Of a stretch of DNA of 64,000 bases, positions 24,720 to 36,700 are shown in pieces. The stretch is taken from positions 12,156,417 to 12,220,416 of the forward strand of contig NC_134959.1 in assembly GCF_965638725.1 (NCBI RefSeq). Reading direction: 5' to 3'. How positions within the stretch are numbered: position 1 is the stretch's first letter; the number at the start of each line of letters is the position of its first letter. Below the pieces are notes generated by a model. That model ran no database searches and was not told the DNA's origin. It worked only from the letters and a program-made list of their open reading frames with translations. Made by a program: the position numbers and the translations under genes. The stretch comes from Aptenodytes patagonicus (lineage: Eukaryota; Chordata; Aves; Sphenisciformes; Spheniscidae).

Positions 24720-27700
24720 CTAAAAGGGAGAAAGAAAAAGTAAAAGGTCAGACTAAATAGTAACATGCAACTTTAAGAACATTTAATTACTTGAGCAGTT
24801 TCTTAAACCTTAGTTTAAGAGACAGAGCTATGTGAGATAAAAACATTTCTCAGTGATGTAAAGAGAGACATGCAAATGCGAAGACTTCAAAATAACTGCT
24901 TGTACAAACAAGTCTAACTATTCTGTGCAAAATGCATAAAAGCATATTTTAGCTATTTAGAAATCAAAGGAGAAGTAATTTCGTTTTTTAATAAGAAAAC
25001 ACCAATACATAACCGAAGCTCAGTTCCAAAGGAATGGAAGGCAGTCCTTTGGAATGCCAGCCTTTCCATGGGTACATGTCCATTCCACTAAACACCTAGA
25101 CCCCAGCATTCTGCCATTAGGCCAGCTGGATGTGGTATTTCAACAAATACCTTGAGACCGCTCCTTCAGCTAATAAGAGATGCTACACAGAAGCCAATGC
25201 AGTAACTGTCCCACACGGGATGCACTTAAAGTTGACTATGATCTGAACTAGACACAGTTACTTTTGTTTGTACTTTACTTCAAGTGTGTGAGCAAAATGA
25301 AATTGCAAATCATTCTTTTTTGGTTTTCACATTTCTGTTGGCACTATGTTCAAGTCTCTAGTTTATAAGAATGTAATGGCACAGTCTAAATTTAGCAGAC
25401 ATGTACATGACTCAAGCATGGTTCTGCTTGCTTCACTGCTCCTTGTTCAAGCACAGAATTCTCTTAAGCGTCAATGCCACACAATGGATCTATTTGAATC
25501 AGATCTTTCGCTAATTATCAACAAACTGAAGCAGACTCAAAACATTCTGAAGCAGACAATGTTGATTCCAATGTCTCCAAGTAAAGAGAAGTAGACAAAG
25601 TAATGGAAATATGAATCACCAGCTGCACTTGTTCCATTTTTAATTCCCATTCAAAATACCTTCCAAAAATATCAGTCATCTTTAACTATAACCTCCATTA
25701 ACTAGCAGGGTTGTGTATTTAGTGCCCTTTACCTCAAGAGGCTTCTATCCTAAAATTAATTATCCTCTAGCTTAAGATACCTAATATTTGTAATCTTTCC
25801 TCACTTTATTAAAAAAACCCAAGCAGTATTTTATATTCATAAAGAGACTGGCTGCATATTTGCTGCAAATAGGTTCACTGGAATGACAACTCATAAATTG
25901 AGGTTTTAGTTATCCACTGCAAAATTTACAAGTGTTTAAGTAAACTTTCTGTTTACCTTCTTAGAAGCTCTTTGGGTGACAAGCCTGTGGTATCTATATC
26001 ACTAAGGCTGTCACTGCTATCTGCAGTGTCTGAGCTGCTGTCTTTTTCCGATTTTTTATTCTTGTTTTTTCCTTTGTTTTTCTGTTTCTTATGTTTCTTT
26101 TTCTGTAAACAGAAAATAAATAATCCCTTATTTCATTGTGAGAGACTTGGGTTTTTCTGAAAGGCAACAACAGCAAAAAGTTGATTTCAGTGTAGACTCC
26201 AAGCTTAACTGAAACAGAACACTTAACAATGACTCTTTTCCACTACTCAGACTAAGCTAAAAAATATGTACCAAAATCACGCATTTCATCCCAAGCACTC
26301 AACCCCCCTAAACCAGAAATTTCATTATTATTATAATTCGTATACAAGCCATGAATTATATGCAGTTCTCAGAATATGCCTGGTATCTTCAGCATACAAC
26401 ATTAAACTACCCATAACATTCTACCTATAGTCACACTGTATATATCGAAAAAGCAGCATCCTAGTTGGATAGTTTTCTGTTCTGAAGTTCAGGTTTCAAG
26501 ACACCTGAGAAACTCAGTTGCTTAAGTTCTTGTCCCAGTATATCTATTTTCTACAACCTACCATAAATAATAAAAAATTTTGACTGGCAGATCAAAGAAT
26601 CAATAAACTGTTTATTTAAATTAAATACCTTTTCCTTTTTGTGTTTGTGTTCTCTCTTAGTCTTGTGTTTTTCTCTGTACTTTCTATGTTTTTCTTTCCT
26701 ACTAGGCCCAGGAAAACTTGCTGACACCACTGGTTCTTGTTGCCAAGTAGGGCCTAAAGTGCAAAGCAAATGTGGAAACAAAAAAGCATGACAAAAAAAG
26801 ATAATTTTATTATTAAATTCTGTATTACTTTTAATCTCATAGGACAGTTAAAAAAAAAATCTAAGCTTTCAAATGGAAATGAAACGTCTAAAACTCCTAA
26901 CTGCAACCTTCCTACTGTAATTAAATGCCTTTGCAATCTGTTATTAAAAGGAATTGCAAGGCTGGTCCTATATTTTCACTACAATTTTTTACCATTGCCT
27001 CTATAGAGCTACAACAAAGTTGGTACACAGGCAAAGAGGTTCCTGCTAGTGGATCACAGCATGGTAACAAAGCATTTGTCAATGCCAGTTTGACATAACA
27101 CAGGCATTTAAGAGGTAAAGTACCTATTCACAAATGTTTTTTAAAGAGAAATAACTTATATCTTACATATGACTTCAATGTGCAGAATTTACAGGCTAGA
27201 AGTCTACAGAACCTACCAGAAGAAAAAGCTGGAGGCAACTTTGGTCCAAATTCCTCTGTTGCATCCAGTTCCTGCTTTGAAGTAGGCAACAAAGAAATGC
27301 CAGGATCAGTTGAAGCAGCCACAATCTCTATGAAAAAAACAAAAACAACTTTATTTGAAAGGAAAATAAGGTAACACTTTTTCCAAAAAGTACTGAAGAA
27401 AGTTAAAGGAGACTTTCTAAAAACCTCTAAGAAAGCAAATTGATCAGCATCCTATACCTCCGTGGACTGCTTTGGCCAACTAGATAGCTGACATTCTGAA
27501 ACATGTCAACATACTGCCCTTTTTTTTTTTCAATCCAAATTTACCTTTTACACTCTACAATTACTAATTAAATTAATATCAGTGCATGTGTTTGCTTTCA
27601 TTTAGTAACACAGTACTACTTGTCCATTACTTAGAATGAATAAAAAACTCCAGAAGATGTATAAAGTTAATAAACACTAAAAATTAGATGTTAACAGAAC

Positions 27701-30700
27701 CAACTGTGACAGTAAGTGGACAAAGTATTTCCATTGTAAGCTAAATATATTGTACATTTTGTTAATTTAATGACATACTGAAAATACGGGAACTTTTTAC
27801 AGCTCACTTAGTAAAATTTAGTAAGTAGTACAGTAAAAGATTGGTCTTCTCCTCTTGTGGAAGTATTCTGGCAACTTTTATAACTAGAATACAAATAAAA
27901 TGCAACTTTTTGATGTCTTAGTAAAGTTATTTCAACATTATATTTTACTGGAACATCAGTATTTAGAGAGTGAATTTAATTATCAAAAGAAATGCAAGTC
28001 ATTTATTTCTGAATTTGTCAAATATCCACCACAAGACAGTCATAATTTATCAATCTATCTTACAATTTATCATAGGTATAAAAGTTTCCCTTTATTTCTC
28101 AGTGAAGTATGCCCTAACATTAGATGTTTTGTTCCCCCTCGCTGTTTAACAAGCATATTCCATAGGACAGTTTGCTTGTAAAATCTACATAAGACACATG
28201 GTGACGTAAATAACATTGTAATATGCAAGGCCTTATGCAGTGCTGTATTATTCACAGCTCCACCAATGCCAGATGATCTGCACAAGAGCATAGTACTGTC
28301 CTAGCAGTCCTGGAGTATTTGATTCATAAATGAAGCTTTTACAAGGTATTTATAAAAATGAACATCCATTAAGCACTACCTTGTACATTAAATGAAGAAC
28401 TGTCTGGTAGGTCAACTTGCTTGGTGGTTTCTGAATCTATTACCGAACTAGTTGGTTGCTGTTCTTCATCACTCTCTTCTTCAGAGGAAGACGATTTTTC
28501 ATCTGAGGAACTCACAAAGATGGCCTTAAATAAGTCCATAGATGGTCTGCTTTCTTCTTCCTGATCCTTATCTTCATTAGCTACCTGCAAAACAGCATCA
28601 TAACAAACTGCATTTAAAAACTAAAGAAACTAACAATCTCCCTCTGATAAGTAATAACTTCAAAGATACCAACATGCATTTAACAAAACACTCGAATATC
28701 ACAATAGCTGTGAAATATACAATCTTAGGAACCGCTAGTCCAAAATAGTAAAACTCTGAAATGCTGCTAAACTAAGTCAATGTCCTGTAAAGGGCAGCAC
28801 AATTTGTGCTACTAAGACAGTTGAAAATAGATCCCCAGATATTATAAATTCTAATTCATTAATTGAAACTTCAATTATACACTACTAAATTTAAGCAAAA
28901 GGAAAACATCACCTGTCTCCCCAAAGTACGCACCCTCCTCCATTCCAAGCAGAAAAAAATATATTCTATGCCTGTGAGCAAAGTGGGTGTAAGGGACTGA
29001 ATTGAACTACCAGACTGCTGAGCTGCATTTTAACTTCTCTTAAGATGCTACTTTGAGTATAGTCATACTTGCTATCCTTGTATGCTCTAAGTGTTTTACA
29101 TCTCAGAGTTATAACCTCAAAATTCTTCAAAGTACAATTCTCATGTCTTTGCTTATCCTGAGTTGGCTCTTCTGCAAACTGATCTGTATTAGATCAATTC
29201 ATATATTACCCAACCTTATTTCAGGGTTGTGAACATTTACAGCTATTCCCCTTTAATTTCAAACACCGTTGTAAACTCACCTCAGTGGGAAGAGTTTCAC
29301 TTGGCCCAGTTCCACATTCTTCTGTTGCTGATACTGGTGGCTGCTGCTGAACATCAGCTTTTGATCTAGCAAGACTAATGAATTCACTGATAGAATCTTT
29401 TTTCTCCTTCTCTTTATCTGACACATCCCATCTTGAAGGTTTCTTTGCTTCTAAAAACATCCCAAACATTCAAATCAATTGCATGCCAAATTATCCTGCA
29501 TTTCATGGCCTACTTGATTTTAAATTACTCTGCTTCTTCAGTATAGTTTGACATTTTAAAAATCTTTCTAATGAACATCTGACCTATAAAGGTCTTCTAG
29601 GTAGAAGAAATTAGCATAATATCACTGACTTCAGTTTTTATATCACTGAATTTATTTTCAACTTCTTAAGTTTGTGGTTTTTTTTTTTAAAAAAAAAAAA
29701 AAACAAAAAACCACAACAGGTGGATAAGTTCTCCATGACAAAGATATGCTTTTTCTATACTATTATCTCAATTATAGCTAAATGAATAAAGTAACAACAA
29801 ACTTACTGTTGAGACTGTTATTCTGTTGGATGTTTTCATTTGTTGCTTGAGTTACAGATGTGGTGGGCTCAGGCAGAGTTAAGAAATTAAACACAGAATA
29901 CTTGTCTCGTTTCACTTTTGGTAACCCAACAATGGAAGAACTAGAGGGAAATAAAAATGTTTGTTGATTATTGTTTTCCACACAGAAAAGGCCTCAAATT
30001 ATCTACAACAAACAAACACCTACAGTAGTCCTTAAAATGCATACTATTTTGTCAGAGGTCACCATGTTTAATGAGTCAAATAAAAACATTAGGCAGTTCT
30101 GTATTACATCTATTATGACACAAAGAAAACATCAAGCCAGATTTTCCACAAGCATATGAAAAACTTAGAATTTTCAAAAAGTGTTCAATATATCAGTATC
30201 AATCATCTTACTCAGGATATGGATCAGGAACATTGAATCTTTTACACAACAGCTTTTCAGGATGCCATTCAAACTTGTCTCTTGTGAGTTTGCCAAACAT
30301 CTTCATCTTCACAGCAGTTTCCTTATCATCAATATCATTCTGAAAAAGTCAAACATTTATAGCTGCTAAATAAGTAACAACTTCCTGAATTGACTATTAC
30401 TGTTATAAGACTTAAGAACAGGACAGTAACATAAATATTTAAGTGTAGTTTAACAAATCACTGCTTTGTATACAGTGAGTGTTTTCAAGTGTTTGCAAAA
30501 CAGAAGGGCAACAAAACATTGACATTGTATCTACAAAAGAGTTTTAAAGAAAAAGAACTTTGAAAGTCAGGGTTAAGGCAGCAACTGCAGCTCCAATGTA
30601 CTAAAAGACTGTAAACAGCGTATACCTCTTGGTCCCGAGGAACTTCGACTTTGTCAACATCATCTTCATATTTGGCCCGGGTAAACCTAGATGACAGTGT

Positions 30701-33700
30701 TGAATTTGAGGATTTGTAGAACATTGCCGCACGGAAGAACTCCTCCTGTTCTCTTCCTCGCTCCCATTCTGTCATACTTGGGTCTAAATAATGTTCCAAT
30801 GTATCTACTATAAGATAAGGAGAGAAATGCTTAGCAGAGATTACAGCTTATTTAGGTCTGACGCTTTCCAAACAAAAAATAAGATAATAAGCAAACATCC
30901 TTGCAAGTATTTAATGAGTATTTAGTTTAAGGATAGTATTAATCTCAACTGTGTTATTCCTTGATAAGCAGAGGTAGTTTTTCAAGATAGCACGAATGAC
31001 AGCATTTGCCAAACGTAAGATAGATATTTTAAATAATTTTACTTGTAATGCTGATTCCTTACTTATTGCCCTCTAATGAATGTTCAAAATACTTAATGTA
31101 TTTAATAGGCGTTTAAAACAAAAAGTATAATCCAAAGCTGTATCAAATAACTAAAACACAGAACACAGAAGTTAACTAGTGAGTAAGCCTGGCCAGGCTT
31201 TGGCAACTTCAAGGGGCTTTCTGGTATATAAAGTGCCCACTGAGAAATATAGAATTTGGACACAGGTTTTTGTAAACAATACAGAGCCTGTTTAAAGCAA
31301 TGGGTTCACATTTGCTCCCAGAAGGAACAGGAAATAACACCAGCGAAGCAGAGACACTCTTACAAACAGTCTTAATCATTCAAGTTATTTAAATATTTCT
31401 GCATTTTCATCATTATGACTAAGGAGGCACTTACAGTCATAAGAGGATACTCAATTTTACACAGGGAAAAACCCAGTCCTGAATGGAGGAACTATGGGTT
31501 CAAAGCTCAAGTAGTCTGTCCCAATGCGGTAACCACAAGAGGCTACTGACCAGGAAATATTTTTTCATATAGTGAAAAGCATTATTTTAAAAAAAATTCT
31601 AAAATAACAAAACCAGGTTTTCTACCTGACACTATACACTTTCCTCTGCAAAACATTACTGGTACCCTTTTTCTTCTTCCCCAATAGCTTCTTTGCACTT
31701 TGAAATTTAAAAATAAACCAACCCTTTTTTTTTATTTTAAGACAATCTAGATTCACCTGCTGCTGCTGCTGATCTCCCTAGATCAGATTTCAGCTTTTAT
31801 GCCTTACAGAAAAATCACAGCACTGGGGAACTCACCACAAAGCATCGTAAGTACCTGGTTTAATGTAAGATACACCACGGTATCATTTAATAGCAAAAAC
31901 CTAAACAAAACGGAAGGAGACTGAAAGAACACGAAAAGAGCAGGTGAAGGGGGCTGGGTTTTTTTGGTTTTGAGCAACAAAGAGCTCTGCATGTATGCTA
32001 TGATTTTACAGCCACTATTTTTTCTGAGAAGAACTTAAGTAACAGTGGCAGTTTGAGTATCCAAAGGACATGCAATACAAGCTTTGACAAGCGTGAACTA
32101 CTTCATTCACTTCAGGGTTCTTATCTCCTCTGGAAGTGCAGGGTATGGGTTTTCTTTTCATTTTTCCCATCTTGTGTGGGAAAAGGAAAAAAATTGCCGT
32201 TCTACTGTGACCCGATAATCTTTCTGCATTTTTAGGATATGTCAGTTTTACTCCTCAAAGAGAAACTAACTAAATGAAAATGCCAGTACCACAATGCTTG
32301 TGGTACTGGCCAAAGCTGAAATCTACTTTGGCAAACGAAAGAAGGAAAACCCAGAAGTACATGCAATTAAGTAGAACATCCTGGAGAACACTTCTGCTAC
32401 AGCATAAAAGTATGAAATGTAATGCCTAAAATAAAGTCTCGCTGACATGTAAATTACTGAGCTGTTTTCCTGAAGTCAACACAATTAAATATCAGTAAAA
32501 ATTTCTTTTAATATTGGCCCTAAGAAGTAGAGGGAGAAATGCTGTGGAATTCAGGAGGAGAACTCATAGCGAACATAAAATGCATCAGGACAAAAAAGGG
32601 GAAAAAAGAAGAGGCGGGGAGGGAGGGGGGAATCAAGAAATATTTTTTCAGAGAAAAATTAAGATGTCAGGATTAATCTCTTCAGTTACCTTTTTCTCCT
32701 TGTTTAAGACTTCTCACAAAACTTTCGTATCTTTTTTGTTTTTCTGGATTTCTTGCAAATGGTTTGAAGTCACTAGAACCAGCATTTGCTAACTGCCCCC
32801 CCAACAACATTTGCCATTTGTGAGAAGCATCATCTGGGGAGGCTGGCTGGAATCTGCTATTTCGTGACTGCTGAGGCAATATTTTTGCTTTCATTTGTTG
32901 TTCAGATGCTTGTTTCACTTCTTTGAGTCTTTCTCTATCTTTCTCAGACAGATATTCCAAAACAGAAGGAGCCGGACCTAAAAACAGAAAAAGCAGTAAG
33001 AGATAAATAGAAATGAAAAATTACTACAACTATTTCTGCCACTTTAGCGGAAGAAAAAAGCCTACCACTATGCATATACATTCAGAGAAAACACTCTTAA
33101 GCAGCAATAAACAGTATAATGGCAGAGATGGTAGATAAAAAAATTGGCCACTATTGCACCTTTTATGCAATTTACCACATATTTACATATTACTTTGTAG
33201 ATTTTACTATTGTAGATATAAATGCGAACCACATTTACAAATTACCTTTTTAGTGAATCTGCATGTATTTCAGTGAAACCTCACTTTACAGGGGGGGGGG
33301 GGGGGGGAATCTTCACAGCCTACTATATTCTGAATTCTAAGGCCACAAAAAAAAAAACCACAAACCAACCACACACCCCCACACAATCCCACATACTTTT
33401 CATCTTTAAAAGAGTTAAGTAAATGAAAATGCAGGCAGATATGTCAACAATTCATCTGCTGAGATGAAACTGAACAATAAGGTATTCTAGCTAAGCCAAC
33501 TAGATTTAGTATGTTTACATGAGAAAGTAGTGTTCAAGACTAGACCAAATTTTTACTGTTATATAAACAAACAGGGGACCTAAAACACAAGCCAAGGTGT
33601 GGTCACATATATCAATACCTTTTAGACCAGTCTCTCCTAGTCGTTCCCTCCTCTGAGATGCATTCAAAGCATGCCTGCTTTGTTGTGTTGTATCACTCCC

Positions 33701-36700
33701 AATTTTTCCAGTTGATTCTTCTAATGCCTTCCGTAAACAGCAGTTTTCATTCCCAGCTGCTATCACGGGTCGAAAGTAATGGACTGGTCTGTAATTTCGT
33801 GGCAGGTCAGGTGGTGGATAAATCTTGGCAGGGGGATGACAAAACAAAAATCCACTAAGAGAGAGATACAACTTTGTATTTAGCACTTACAAATGTGTTT
33901 CAGAAAAAGTCACCTCAATCTAAAAACTCCTCAATTTACATCTTAGCAGTAGAAACAGGTATTACACACTACTGATTCTTTTAGACCCAGTCAGTAAGTG
34001 GCATCGTAATACAAACTTCGGGAACAAGCTGTTATATTGTTAATATGTAACAATTATGAGAAATAGGAAAACATGCACACCACTTATTTCTAAGAACATA
34101 AAAGATGTTGAGCAACAGTAAAGTCCATACAGCTCACATGTCAATTTGCTAATGTTATTCTTAATACAAAAATATCAGTATCTGCTTACCTTGCTTGGAG
34201 TTGATGATTTTGATGCCAAGGAAAAACCATCCAGGATTTTGCCTATATATTTAACTTCTCTTTCAGACCCTACAAAATGACCATAGAGTTGGTCAATACT
34301 TAAAACATGTATGTTTGGCAAAAAGCATTTTTTCTGAATATTTTCCATTTTTCAATATATTTTATGGAGCATAACTGTAGTTTTTTGTCTTCACTGCCTT
34401 TCATTTAAAATTAAGGGTTCTGAATCTGGATTAGTATTATACAGCTAAAAAACTACTACCAGAGAGATTGCTGTAAGATGAACATGGCTAATAGTGAGGC
34501 AACAGTATCACTACCGTGCATAGCTAACATCACAAGTGCCATTGTGTACAACTAACGTCAACAGGTACTCTAGAAATCACTACAGTATTTCATGTACTTA
34601 AAAGTTGCACTAAAAATAAAGTGGTATCAAGATAAAATTTACAAATGTTATTTGAAAATACACAAGTATATCTAAAAAAAAAAAATCTCTTCGCAAGTAT
34701 TGGGTCTCATTTTGTAGCCATGATTCACAATCATTTGTTTTCTTCAGTGGAATTAAATGCTGTATCTCACAAAGCAGCACATATTGTCCTTTTAAAAATG
34801 TAATTTGGGCGTTTAATCTACATTGGGATTAGTGGAAGACTTTGGAAATTATTTCCAGATTTGGACACTTCAATACAGAAGGAAGACTAGATGAAGTTTC
34901 AGATATCAGGACTAGAAGATACCAGTCCACTGAAAATTGAAATATTTGGAAAATAGAGGCTACACTTATGTCATTTTTTTTTTTCTCCAAATACAAATTA
35001 CACTAGCTCTTTAGATAAAACTACAGTTCTTACTTTTTTTGGATTTATACTGCTTAGGTGCTGTCCAGCCATACAAGCCATCTCCAGGTTCCTCATCTTT
35101 TAGAACTGTATCGTATTTTGACAGTGTTTCGGTTGCATAAATATCATCATCTTCCTCCTCTAAAGCTCCCACACCAAAAGCCTAAAATATATTTTAAATA
35201 AAAATAATGAGAATTCAAAAGTGTAAAAATAATACTTTTAAGTCACATATCAGAACATATCTACATGTACATCTATCCATCTATATTATATAAGATGTCC
35301 AGTATACATATATATATACTGGAAAAGATGTACAGCTTCACAAAAAAACCTGCTACCAGCTAGTGAAAAAAAAACAAACCAAAAACCCTAACTGAACACA
35401 AAAGCAAACATATTCCACTTCCCTTGGCAGGGAGGGACAGTGAGTTTGGTCTGTATAGGATGAGGACAGCAGCCTAATTCCACAAGGTAACATTTACAGT
35501 CTAAAAGCAGGTTAAGTTCTCAAAAGGAAAAAAAAAATGTAAGTTGGCATGAAAATTAAACAAGTATAATTCCCAGAAATATAAATTGACAGTGCTTCTA
35601 CATAAGAACTACAGATACCATGGAGGGAAGCAAAACCTCTCTAGCTGACAGATTCAACATTACTGAAAGTAAAATTGACAAAAGAAATGTAAACAAAAAA
35701 CATACTGAATATTAACTTTCTCTAATCAAAGTCACACAAGAATTTCCTCCACCCAACTATTCAGAGTGAGGTATTTTATAGTTCTCTTCAACAATACCGA
35801 TAAATGAACACATTTAAGAGTTCTAACGATTTGCCCACATCTTCATATTAAGTAAAAAACCAAAAAAATCCTGTTCTCAAAGCACACATAAGATTTCTTA
35901 CAATAACCCTACAATGACTAGGTGCCTTCCACAGAAGAAAAAACAAAGTTTATTTAGATTCTACTGCACTAACAGTAAAATGGATTTTAAAATGTCCTTA
36001 CCTGACCCGTTATACCTAGTTTTCTTCCTTTACTGTGTCTCAGATCACCAAGTAAATTGCTTGTGTCTTCAGAACCACCTGTGAAAAGATTCAAGTGTTC
36101 TCTTCCAGATACACCAAACAAAGCTTGTGAGGGGTCCAAACCCTTATAGCCAAGTCCATGGACATTCTCTTTTGGAGTCAAATCTACAGGCATTACGTCT
36201 TTTGGCGCAAATGTCACATTCTCTGGCTGGTATTCATCCTCTTCATCCTTGTACAAAATAAAAGTATGTAAGAGCAAATATGACTAAAAGCTTTGTATGT
36301 TGAGCTTTTACAACATTTAGTTAACATGAGACTAGGTAAGTTTGCATTTCCTAAATTATGTATGAAAATATGTATGAACTACACCTGCTTAGGTAGCAAA
36401 AGAATAAATTTAGTTACATTAAAACCTTTCTTCACGATAAGCATAGTAAGTAGTATTAAGTAGTTAAAAGAATACTTTTAACATGCAGTTCCAAGTTTTG
36501 TTAAAATACTGTTCAAAGACATCAAAGAAGTTTTGTTTTTTTTTAAAACGCGTTAACACACATTCTTACGTAAGTCAACAAAACTTTTGCCTGTTCAATA
36601 CCTCAGAACCCTCAGACAGTCCAGGTGGTAACGCACAACCATATACTTTCACTGCAGGGTCTGTGAGAGACACAATAGCATCATATTAAATTACAATTCT

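Noticed and set aside
25024-25054. 10-bp inverted repeat as a regulatory hairpin
   Set aside because: Short arms and an 11-base loop in AT-rich intron sequence are within chance expectation.
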